From IMG/VR virus record IMGVR_UViG_3300046005_001260, positions 1 to 28,088 of that record: a DNA stretch of 28,088 nucleotides. One strand, 5' to 3'. Below, one piece after another: positions 7,504-13,698 of the stretch. The notes beneath the pieces were generated by a model. The model saw only the letters and a program-made list of their open reading frames with translations, was not told the DNA's origin and did no database searches. The first letter of the stretch is position 1; the number at the start of each line of letters is the position of its first letter. Position numbers and translations under genes: made by a program. This DNA is from a virus.

Positions 7504-7593
7504 ACTAACTAGCATTAACCTTGAAAAACCTGGTATAACCAGTATATCACAAAAGTAAACAGTTGTAAACAGTAAAATAAAAATATATTTTAA

Positions 7594-7622
7594 TGTACAA
7601 AATAACATCTACATGATATAAT
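7594..7622 (+). promoter_or_regulatory. Sigma70-type promoter before the zinc-ribbon gene
   Basis: TGTACA (-35), 17-base spacer, TATAAT (-10), 31 bases before the ATG at 7653. The -10 context CATGATATAATAA resembles the early promoter module found ten times further right, but the TAAACGTTTA palindrome and the standard leader are missing. This 149-base gap separates the late structural genes from the metabolic genes. It also holds a direct repeat GTAAACAGTT/GTAAACAGTA near 7555-7574. Confidence 0.65.
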
Positions 7623-7652
7623 AACCCTATTAAACTAAATAGGTAATTCATT

Positions 7653-7973
7653 ATGATTGATATAGATGTTAAGTACGCGAATTTAATAATCCCCCAATTA
7701 CAAAACGGTAAACAAAAATCTGAATTTGTTTGGAATTCAAGATGTTGTTTATGCGGTGATTCAAAAAAGAACCTCAAAAAAGCTCGATTATTCATCTATA
7801 AAAGATTTACAAGTCTATTTGTAAAATGTCACAATTGTCAATACAGTGGTTCACTTGGATCTTTTTTAGAAAAGGTTAATGCAGAATTGTATAAATTATA
7901 TGTTATAGAAAGATATAAAACTGGTAATGATAAATTACCCCATACAGATATAGCAAAGGTGTTAAATTTATGA
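7653..7973 (+). CDS. Stand-alone zinc-ribbon domain of T4 gp61-type primase
   Basis: A 106-residue protein containing C31-x2-C34 (RCCLCGDSKKN) and C59-x2-C62 (KCHNCQYSGS), separated by KKARLFIYK. This is the pattern of the N-terminal zinc-binding domain of T4-type primases, which recognises the template. The full primase has about 340 residues; here the protein stops after the zinc domain and no TOPRIM catalytic part follows. It may be a separate subunit of a split primase, with the catalytic part elsewhere in the genome, or a remnant that kept a nucleic-acid-binding role. It has its own promoter, and its stop codon overlaps the next start. Confidence 0.7.
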   Translation: MIDIDVKYANLIIPQLQNGKQKSEFVWNSRCCLCGDSKKNLKKARLFIYKRFTSLFVKCHNCQYSGSLGSFLEKVNAELYKLYVIERYKTGNDKLPHTDIAKVLNL

Positions 7974-8170
7974 GCCCAGAGGCATTAGAAATAATACAAA
8001 CAATAGGTGCATTCATTTTCGTATTAATAATTCTTTTTAGTATACGGATTATCGCCGTAGTTATAGGTTTTATTATTACTATGTTTGTAGGTGCAGGTTC
8101 TATTGTTATAGTTGTTGCTGGTATAGTTGCAATGATATATTTTGGGATACAGCATTTTATACCGGGATAA
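7970..8170 (+). CDS. Small membrane protein
   Basis: A 66-residue protein with two long hydrophobic segments (about 8-33 and 38-60), very rich in Ile, Val and Gly. It starts within ATGA overlapping the preceding stop, so it is translationally coupled to the zinc-ribbon gene. There is no recognisable family. It is presumably an inner-membrane protein made early in infection. Confidence 0.6.
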   Translation: MSPEALEIIQTIGAFIFVLIILFSIRIIAVVIGFIITMFVGAGSIVIVVAGIVAMIYFGIQHFIPG

Positions 8171-8186
8171 TTTAAAGGAGAAAATA

Positions 8187-9023
8187 ATGACGTGTGAAGT
8201 AAGAGTGATAGAGGATAGTTTAAATCCTCATAATAAAATAAGATTAACTACAATGCAATTAAAATATTGGAGAGGTATTCATGCGGAATTCATGACCCAC
8301 CGAGTATTTAGTCGCAATGCTTCTAGTTCTAGAGCAATACCTGTTTCAACATTTCTTAAACAAGTTTGGAATGATCCTGCGACACCTATTCATTGGGGTG
8401 CAAATCAACCAGGTATGAAAGCTCGTATTGAATTAACTGGATTCAAGAAATGGTTTGCTCAGTTTATGTGGAAAACTTCAGGACGTATAGTATGTTCTTT
8501 AGTATGGATAACTAATAAAGTTAGTAGTCCACATAAACAAGTATTCAACCGCTTGCTAGAACCATGGCAATATATATCTGTTATAGTAACATCTACTGAA
8601 TGGGATAATTTCTTTGAATTAAGAAATCATCCAGATGCCCAACCTGAAATACAAGAATTAGCGAGAGAAATGAAAAATGCAATGGACAATTCTACTCCTG
8701 CAGAACGGGTTTTTCACCTTCCTTATATTACTAATTCTGACTATATTGCTTTGGGACATGACAATACCACCGGAAGATTAATGGAAATATCTGCGGCAAG
8801 ATGTGCAAGAGTATCATATTTTACTCATGATAAACAGATACCTTCAATAGAAAAAGATTTAAAACTATTTAATGATCTTGTTGGATCAATACCATTACAT
8901 GCTTCTCCAACAGAACATCAAGCTTCCGCTGCAACAACTGATTCATTTAATAAGAATTTTAAAGGATGGATCCAACATAGAGTTACTGTAGAAGCTAACA
9001 TATATAATAAAGGAAATAAATAA
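8187..9023 (+). CDS. thyX: ThyX-like flavin-dependent thymidylate synthase
   Basis: A 278-residue protein. HRVFSRNASSSR at 38-49 corresponds to the ThyX signature RHRxxSxNxxSxR, which binds dUMP and FAD. HASPTEHQASAATTD and ISAARCARVSYF fit other conserved stretches of the family. ThyX makes dTMP from dUMP with methylene-folate and NADPH. The first Arg of the signature is Thr and the Glu after Asn is Ala, so this belongs to a divergent phage branch. A strong site (AAAGGAG) precedes ATG 8187; the frame is open upstream from a TTG at 8142, but that lies inside the previous gene. It is directly upstream of nrdB and nrdA, so the operon supplies dNTPs. Confidence 0.8.
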   Translation: MTCEVRVIEDSLNPHNKIRLTTMQLKYWRGIHAEFMTHRVFSRNASSSRAIPVSTFLKQVWNDPATPIHWGANQPGMKARIELTGFKKWFAQFMWKTSGRIVCSLVWITNKVSSPHKQVFNRLLEPWQYISVIVTSTEWDNFFELRNHPDAQPEIQELAREMKNAMDNSTPAERVFHLPYITNSDYIALGHDNTTGRLMEISAARCARVSYFTHDKQIPSIEKDLKLFNDLVGSIPLHASPTEHQASAATTDSFNKNFKGWIQHRVTVEANIYNKGNK

Positions 9024-10015
9024 TGTCGATAAGACTGTTAGAGAAAAAGTCTACATATACAATAGACTACCCAACTGCAATAGAATTCGCAAAACAACAA
9101 GCAGAAATATTTTGGTTACCGGATGAAATTGAAGTAGAAAAAGACTTGCATGATTTAAAGACTAATTTCACAGAAGCAGAATACCATGGTGTTATATCTA
9201 CCTTGAAATTGTTTACCATTTATGAATTATCAGTTGGTAATGATTATTGGCAGAATTATGTAGGTAAAATATTCCAAAGACCTGATATTCAAAGAATGGC
9301 TACAACCTTTGCATTTATGGAAATTGGAGTGCATGCTCCATTCTATAATAAGATTAATGAAATTCTAGGTTTAGATACTGATGAATTTTATAATGATTAT
9401 TTGAACGATGAAGTTTTAAAGAATAGAATGGAATGGATAGGGAAACGAGTAGAAAAAAGAGATTCTGTATATAATATTCTTAAGTCGATAGGTATCTTTT
9501 CAATGATTGAGGGTGCTATATTATACAGTTCATTTGCCTTTCTAAAACACTTCAATAATGTTGGCAAGAATAAACTTATAAACATTAATGCAGGTATTAA
9601 CTTTTCTGCTATAGATGAAACACTACATAGTCAGGCAGGTGCATGGTTATTTAGGACTCTATTGAAAGAAGCACTTGACGTTGGAGCTATATCAGAAGAA
9701 GCATTATTAGAATTAAGAACTGAACTTGAAGATACTACAAAAGTTATTCTCGAGCATGAAACAATTATTATAGATAAGATATTTGAAAAAGGACATATTA
9801 AAGGTATTACAGAAAATCAATTAAAAAACTTTGTTGAATCAAGACTAGATACATGTCTTAAAAATCTAGGGTATAAAATGATATTTAAACCGTCATATAA
9901 TCCTATAGCAGATTGGTTCTATCGTGATTTAGAATCAAGCACATTACACGATTTCTTTTCATCCACTGGCAATGATTATAATAGAGCATGGTCAGAAGGC
10001 AAATTCCAATGGTAA
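9023..10015 (+). CDS. nrdB: Ribonucleotide reductase class I, small (radical) subunit
   Basis: A 330-residue protein that generates the radical for NrdA and reduces NDPs to dNDPs with it. Candidate metal ligands are E68, E100, H104, the Glu in IEGAILYSS, and Glu/His in DETLHSQAG. The tyrosine at 108 (APFYNKINE) lines up with the radical Tyr122 of E. coli. The first histidine motif is E-x3-H instead of the usual E-x2-H. The end (AWSEGKFQW) resembles the tail that docks into NrdA. The length is typical. It overlaps the next small gene by 7 bases and sits in the thyX-nrdB-nrdA operon. Confidence 0.93.
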   Translation: MSIRLLEKKSTYTIDYPTAIEFAKQQAEIFWLPDEIEVEKDLHDLKTNFTEAEYHGVISTLKLFTIYELSVGNDYWQNYVGKIFQRPDIQRMATTFAFMEIGVHAPFYNKINEILGLDTDEFYNDYLNDEVLKNRMEWIGKRVEKRDSVYNILKSIGIFSMIEGAILYSSFAFLKHFNNVGKNKLININAGINFSAIDETLHSQAGAWLFRTLLKEALDVGAISEEALLELRTELEDTTKVILEHETIIIDKIFEKGHIKGITENQLKNFVESRLDTCLKNLGYKMIFKPSYNPIADWFYRDLESSTLHDFFSSTGNDYNRAWSEGKFQW

Positions 10016-10179
10016 CCGAGCAATTAAAAATGATAGAAGACGCACAAGTAAGATATTTAAGAATGGAACTAGCAAAGGCAACTGATCCTAAAAGAAGACA
10101 AGAATTAAAAGAACAACTGGATAAGTTAGATGAAGGTCTAGGCGAAATTAGTGAGAAACAAACTTTATTGGTGGAATGA
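10009..10179 (+). CDS. Small helical protein between nrdB and nrdA
   Basis: A 56-residue, highly charged, probably all-helical protein (KRRQELKEQLDKLDEGLGEI). The ATG at 10009 overlaps the nrdB end by 7 bases and has AAGG 9 bases upstream. Its TGA overlaps the nrdA ATG, so the three genes are coupled. No family is recognised. Its place inside the reductase operon suggests a related or regulatory role, but nothing in the sequence proves it. Confidence 0.6.
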   Translation: MVTEQLKMIEDAQVRYLRMELAKATDPKRRQELKEQLDKLDEGLGEISEKQTLLVE

Positions 10180-11885
10180 TGGTAAAATTTAAAAGTATAT
10201 ACGATGAATTAGGAGAAGAACGTAGACAACTCCAGTCTGAAGGCACATTACCTGAATGGGTAACAACACCCGCATATCAAATGTTAAAAGAGAATTATCT
10301 TTCAAAAGATTATCCAGATTTGAAATCTGTCTATACCCGCGTAGCTTCACATGCTGCAAGGTATACATCAAATCAAATATTATGGGAAAATAAGTTCTTT
10401 AATCTATTATGGAATGGTTACCTGGCGGCTTCTACTCCTGTATTATCTAATATGGGTACAGGAATTGGATGTCCAGTATCTTGTTCAGGTGGATTCCTTG
10501 AAGATTCTGTTTATTCATTTTACGGTGCTCAACAAGAAGCTGCAGTTCTATCAAAAAATGGATTTGGTACATCCGGTTATCTAGGAGCAATCAGACCTAG
10601 AGGTGCTAAGATTGCCGGCATAAAAGGTGCTGCTTCCGGTGTATTGCCGGTATTTAAAGACTTTGTGCAAATGTCAAGAGATATTAGTCAAGGTTCTCAA
10701 AGACGAGGTGCTTGGGCAGGTTATATTGAAATAGATCATAATGATTTTTATGAATTAGTTAACTATATTAATAAGAATCCAGATGATGCTAATATTGGTT
10801 GGAATATTTCAGATGCATTTATTGCTAGATTAGAAACAGGTGATAAAGATGCTATTGAGAGATACCAAAAAGCATTAAAGTTAAAGATGGTAACAGGTAA
10901 AGGATATTTTAATTTCATTGACAAAGTCAATAAACAAAATCCACAGATGTATAAGGATTTAGGGTTGACTGTAAAGGCTTCAAATCTTTGTTCTGAAATT
11001 CAATTGATGTCTGATGAAGACCATACCTTTTCTTGTGTGTTATCTTCAATGAATGCTAGTCTTTATGATCAATGGAAAGATACTGATGCAGTATTTGTTG
11101 CAACTGTATTCCTAGATTGTGTAAATCAAGACCTAATTGAGATTGGTACAAAAACACAAGGGATGGAAAAGGTAGTTCGTTTTGCTAAGAAAAGTAGAGC
11201 ACTTGGTTTAGGTATGTTAGGATTCCATACTTACCTTCAGGATCATATGATTGCATTTGAATCAATGGATGCTTATTACAAGAATACTGAAATCTTTAAA
11301 CATCTTCACGATGAAACATTAAGAGCAAGTCAATGGATGGCAAAAGAATGGGGAGAACCATTCTGGTGTAAAGGTTATGGTGTTAGAAATACACATAGAA
11401 TTGCTATAGCACCTAATCTAAGTTCAGCATTGATATGTGGTTCTGTTAGTCAAGGCATTGAACCAATCTATAAGAATGCATATGTACAAAATACATCGGC
11501 AGGTAAAATGGAAAGAGTCAATCCATCTTTATTAAAAGTAATGAAAGATAAAGATGTATATTCACAAGATACTATAAAAGATATTATTAGTCATAATGGT
11601 TCAGTACAACATGTTGAATGGTTGAATGAAGATGAGAAATCAGTATTTAAAACTGCATTTGAAATTGACCAAAAACAAATTATTCGTTTAGCTTCAGGTA
11701 GACAAAGATATATAGATCAAGCACAATCTATTAATTTGTTCTTTAGTGCTGATGAAAATGAAGAATATATTTCTGAAGTACATAAACTGGCATTTCTTGA
11801 TCCATATATAAAGAGTCTATACTATATACGTAGTGAATCAGGAGTAAATGTTAGTAAAGGTGAATGTACTAGTTGTCATGGATAA
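10176..11885 (+). CDS. nrdA: Ribonucleotide reductase class I, large (catalytic) subunit
   Basis: A 569-residue protein. The disulfide cysteines are C103 (CPVSCSGGFLEDS) and C287 (FSCVLSSMN). The active-site trio N270-C272-E274 lies in SNLCSEI. The C-terminal CTSCHG gives the CxxC pair (C564, C567) that is re-reduced by thioredoxin or glutaredoxin. LYYIR near 550 fits the radical-relay tyrosines. There is no N-terminal ATP-cone: the protein begins almost directly with the catalytic core and is about 190 residues shorter than E. coli NrdA, so dATP shut-off is expected to be absent. No intein or intron is visible. It is the last gene of the reductase unit. Confidence 0.93.
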   Translation: MMVKFKSIYDELGEERRQLQSEGTLPEWVTTPAYQMLKENYLSKDYPDLKSVYTRVASHAARYTSNQILWENKFFNLLWNGYLAASTPVLSNMGTGIGCPVSCSGGFLEDSVYSFYGAQQEAAVLSKNGFGTSGYLGAIRPRGAKIAGIKGAASGVLPVFKDFVQMSRDISQGSQRRGAWAGYIEIDHNDFYELVNYINKNPDDANIGWNISDAFIARLETGDKDAIERYQKALKLKMVTGKGYFNFIDKVNKQNPQMYKDLGLTVKASNLCSEIQLMSDEDHTFSCVLSSMNASLYDQWKDTDAVFVATVFLDCVNQDLIEIGTKTQGMEKVVRFAKKSRALGLGMLGFHTYLQDHMIAFESMDAYYKNTEIFKHLHDETLRASQWMAKEWGEPFWCKGYGVRNTHRIAIAPNLSSALICGSVSQGIEPIYKNAYVQNTSAGKMERVNPSLLKVMKDKDVYSQDTIKDIISHNGSVQHVEWLNEDEKSVFKTAFEIDQKQIIRLASGRQRYIDQAQSINLFFSADENEEYISEVHKLAFLDPYIKSLYYIRSESGVNVSKGECTSCHG

Positions 11886-11892
11886 ATAAAGT

Positions 11893-11932
11893 TTTACAAA
11901 TTGTAAATTGGTTTACCATATTGTAAGCCAAT
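11893..11932 (+). promoter_or_regulatory. Two adjacent inverted repeats after nrdA
   Basis: TTTACAA-A-TTGTAAA (11893-11907) is a perfect palindrome of 7-base arms. It abuts ATTGGTTTAC-6-GTAAGCCAAT (11907-11932), a 10-base stem with one G-T pair. No U-run follows, so this is a weak terminator candidate. It could be an operator or an mRNA-stabilising 3' hairpin in the 72-base gap between nrdA and the zinc-ribbon gene. Confidence 0.5.
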
Positions 11933-11957
11933 TAAATTAAATTAAATAAGGATAGAA

Positions 11958-12107
11958 ATGGCAACATCAAAAACATTTGAATGTAAATCATGTGAAACTG
12001 AAGGCAAAATAGTGATTATATCTAAAGATATAAGTTTAGAAGAAATTGTATATTGTCCAGTATGTGGAGCAGATATATTAGAAGACGACACGGATGACTA
12101 TTATTAA
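11958..12107 (+). CDS. Small zinc-ribbon protein
   Basis: A 49-residue protein with two CxxC knuckles, C9/C12 (FECKSCET) and C33/C36 (YCPVCGA), the spacing of a rubredoxin-like zinc ribbon, and an acidic tail (LEDDTDDYY). AAGGA lies upstream of the ATG. It overlaps the next start by one base (TAATG). Such mini zinc ribbons are frequent in T4-type phages; their targets are unknown. Confidence 0.7.
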   Translation: MATSKTFECKSCETEGKIVIISKDISLEEIVYCPVCGADILEDDTDDYY

Positions 12108-12550
12108 TGACTTGGTATTACAAGGATGTTGAGATAACTGAGTTACCTGATAATTGTATAGGTTTTGTATATTTAATAACTTGTATACCTTCAGGTCGTA
12201 AATATATAGGCAAGAAATCCGCTAAGTTTTCAAAAACAAAAACAAAAACTATTACTTTAAAGACCGGCGAAAAGAAAAAGAAGAAGATTAAATCAAAGGT
12301 AGATTCAGATTGGCTAGATTATTATGGATCTAGTATTGAACTATCTTTGGATGTATCTACATTAGGTCAAGATAAATTCAAACGCGAAATAATATATTTC
12401 TGCTCATCAAAAGCTGCATGTTCTTATTTAGAAGCAAAGGAACAAATTCTTCGCAATGTATTAGAATCAAATGATTATTATAATAATAATATAATGATTC
12501 GTGTGCATGGTAATCATATACGAGATAAAGTCCTTATTATTTCTCCCTAG
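12107..12550 (+). CDS. GIY-YIG-like nuclease-domain protein
   Basis: A 147-residue protein. GFVYLITCIPSGRKYIGKK (19-37) corresponds to the GIY-YIG motif, with VYL and YIG. A lysine-rich insert follows (about 41-64), then DWLDYYGSS, FKREIIYFCSS, and SYLEAKEQ with E109 as the candidate metal-binding glutamate. This matches a GIY-YIG protein conserved in T4-type phages rather than a typical homing endonuclease with a DNA-binding tail. It may be a free-standing nuclease; its position behind nrdA, a frequent homing site, leaves that option open. Confidence 0.7.
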   Translation: MTWYYKDVEITELPDNCIGFVYLITCIPSGRKYIGKKSAKFSKTKTKTITLKTGEKKKKKIKSKVDSDWLDYYGSSIELSLDVSTLGQDKFKREIIYFCSSKAACSYLEAKEQILRNVLESNDYYNNNIMIRVHGNHIRDKVLIISP

Positions 12551-12592
12551 GAAACAGTCTATTTCCTTATTGGTTAAAAATAAACGTTTACA
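12546..12592 (+). repeat. Upstream block of early promoter, copy 1
   Basis: A 47-base block starting CCTAGGAAACAGTCTATTTC and running into the -35 TTTACA. It recurs at 20672-20718 with 4 mismatches. AGGAAA/TTTCCT can form a small hairpin. The block lies just after a stop codon and just before the promoter module, so it may act as a weak terminator or as an operator. Confidence 0.7.
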
Positions 12593-12614
12593 ATAATGTA
12601 AACTAATATATAAT
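12587..12614 (+). promoter_or_regulatory. Early promoter module, copy 1
   Basis: TTTACA, 16 bases, TATAAT, preceded by TAAACGTTTA and followed by AGACTCATAAATTAAATAA and the GAGGAA ribosome-binding site before the ATG at 12652. This is the first of ten near-identical modules in the window. Confidence 0.88.
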
Positions 12615-12651
12615 AGACTCATAAATTAAATAAATGAGGAAATTATATATT

Positions 12652-12819
12652 ATGAAATACAGAGTAGATATTCAATTAAAACCAAAAGGAACATTTTCAG
12701 TACTAGATATTATCGCAGGTAATAAAGCAAAAGCAATTGCTTTAGCAATGGAAAATGTTATAGATTGTGGTTATACACTTTCTGATTTTAAGAAAGTTAA
12801 TGTGAAAGAGGTTAAATAA
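12652..12819 (+). CDS. Small early protein of unknown function
   Basis: A 55-residue protein (MKYRVDIQLKPKGTF...) with an alternating beta start and a central alpha helix (GNKAKAIALAMENVIDCGY). ATG 12652 is chosen because the in-frame ATG at 12634 belongs to the conserved leader sequence ATGAGGAA, which is the ribosome-binding site at all other modules. It may be distantly related to the 54-residue product at 17306, which has a similar start and layout. The function is unknown. Confidence 0.65.
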   Translation: MKYRVDIQLKPKGTFSVLDIIAGNKAKAIALAMENVIDCGYTLSDFKKVNVKEVK

Positions 12820-12821
12820 CT

Positions 12822-12938
12822 ATGTTAGAATTTGTGCAGTATTTTGTTGTAATTGCGTGTGTAATGGGTTTAGCAACATTAACGCTAGTCGATATTTGCG
12901 ATTGGTTTTCAAATAGATTAGAGAGGTTCAAAAAATGA
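12822..12938 (+). CDS. Tiny membrane protein
   Basis: A 38-residue protein with a single hydrophobic helix (about 5-27, YFVVIACVMGLATLTLV) and a short basic tail (NRLERFKK). It starts 2 bases after the previous stop, and its end overlaps the next ATG (ATGA). There is no recognisable family. Confidence rests on tight packing between real genes. Confidence 0.5.
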   Translation: MLEFVQYFVVIACVMGLATLTLVDICDWFSNRLERFKK

Positions 12939-13036
12939 GAAGTCCAGTAGCAAAAGCATTAAGAACTCCAAGGTTCAAGATGCAAATTGTGAAATCCAAA
13001 AAACTTTATAGTAGAAAAGGTGTAAAAATATCATGA
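12935..13036 (+). CDS. Small basic conserved phage protein
   Basis: A 33-residue, strongly basic peptide (MRSPVAKALRTPRF...KKLYSRKG). The beginning MRxPVAKALR and the ending KKxYxRKG resemble a short basic protein widespread in tailed phages, whose function is unknown to me. It overlaps its neighbours by 4 bases on both sides (ATGA), indicating a coupled operon. AGAGG lies about 8 bases upstream of the ATG. Confidence 0.6.
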   Translation: MRSPVAKALRTPRFKMQIVKSKKLYSRKGVKIS

Positions 13037-13215
13037 AATTAACAGCGACATTAGTATTGGTTTTAATAGTATTATTATCAATTGCACCTATATCATTAAT
13101 ATGGGCATTGAATACCTTGTTTCCAAGTTTAGCAATAGAATCATCACTTGAAAATTACCTTGCAGCATTGGTACTAATTTTAATTTTTAAACAATCAACA
13201 ACATCAGGAAAATAA
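13033..13215 (+). CDS. Small membrane protein
   Basis: A 60-residue protein with two hydrophobic segments (about 4-27, LTATLVLVLIVLLSIAPISL, and about 41-53, YLAALVLILIFK), separated by NTLFPSLAIESSLEN. Similar short proteins starting MKLTATLV are common in T4-type phages. It is probably in the inner membrane. It starts in the ATGA overlap of the preceding gene. Confidence 0.6.
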   Translation: MKLTATLVLVLIVLLSIAPISLIWALNTLFPSLAIESSLENYLAALVLILIFKQSTTSGK

Positions 13216-13216
13216 T

Positions 13217-13477
13217 ATGACATTAGTAGTGAGCAATCCGGTCGACAAGAAAAAAATCAAAGATGCTTTATTTGAGATTAGCAATTCCTTTACTAGAATT
13301 GACGCTGAAAAGGAACTCATTAAAGATATAGTTGAAGATTTGGCTGATAAATTTGAGTTACCTAAGAAACATATCAACAAAATTGCAAGAGCATATCATA
13401 AGCAAAACTATAATGAGCAAGTAACTGACTCTGAAGAATTTCAACATCTTTATGAGTCTTTACTTGAGACCGAATGA
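13217..13477 (+). CDS. DsbA-like double-strand DNA-binding protein
   Basis: An 86-residue helical protein. AEKELIKDIVEDLADKFELP followed by KHINKIARAYHKQNYNE and EEFQHLYESLLE parallels T4 DsbA, which binds double-stranded DNA and stimulates late transcription (the T4 protein has YNELIKDIRIRAKDEL and LLALYHKDN). Length agrees (T4 DsbA is 89 residues). It is the last gene before a 220-base control region. The presence of T4 late promoters in the window fits this role. Similarity is by eye and moderate. Confidence 0.7.
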   Translation: MTLVVSNPVDKKKIKDALFEISNSFTRIDAEKELIKDIVEDLADKFELPKKHINKIARAYHKQNYNEQVTDSEEFQHLYESLLETE

Positions 13478-13646
13478 TCTCTAATGTATTGATTCTATTT
13501 AATAAAATAAAAATAATCAGTTAGGCGCACACTTTTTTATTTTAAGGGTGATAGGATTAGCATAAAGTGAAAAAAGCCCACTTTTTAATAAAAAAAGTAT
13601 AATATAATCAATTACTTAAAAGTGCACTTTTTACACTTGGTAACTA
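13478..13646 (+). promoter_or_regulatory. Repeat-rich control region
   Basis: A very AT-rich gap of 221 bases in total before the 384-residue gene. It contains three direct copies of CACTTTTTWA/C (13530, 13579, 13625) spaced 49 and 46 bases, a perfect 14-base palindrome AAAAGTGCACTTTT (13618-13631), an AAAGTG/CACTTT hairpin followed by TTAATA (13565-13585), and overlapping TATAATATAAT boxes at 13598-13608. It could hold binding sites of a regulator or a replication start; I cannot decide between them. Confidence 0.5.
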
Positions 13647-13675
13647 TTTACTTTTTTCAGCTTTTGATATATAAT
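13647..13675 (+). promoter_or_regulatory. Sigma70-type promoter
   Basis: TTTACT, 17-base spacer, TATAAT, 24 bases before the ATG at 13699, with GGAG as ribosome-binding site. It lacks the TAAACGTTTA palindrome and the standard leader of the early module. Confidence 0.65.
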
Positions 13676-13698
13676 GGTACTTTGAAATTGGAGCAATT

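Noticed and set aside
7525-7540. CTGGT-ATA-ACCAG hairpin as terminator of the lysis genes
   Set aside because: Only 5 base pairs and no T-run follows.
8142-8186. N-terminal extension of the ThyX-like protein from TTG 8142
   Set aside because: It lies in the preceding membrane-protein gene; AAAGGAG before ATG 8187 decides the start.
10176-11885. Intein or intron in nrdA
   Set aside because: The catalytic core is continuous in one frame, from the first cysteine to CTSCHG, at the length of a plain short NrdA.
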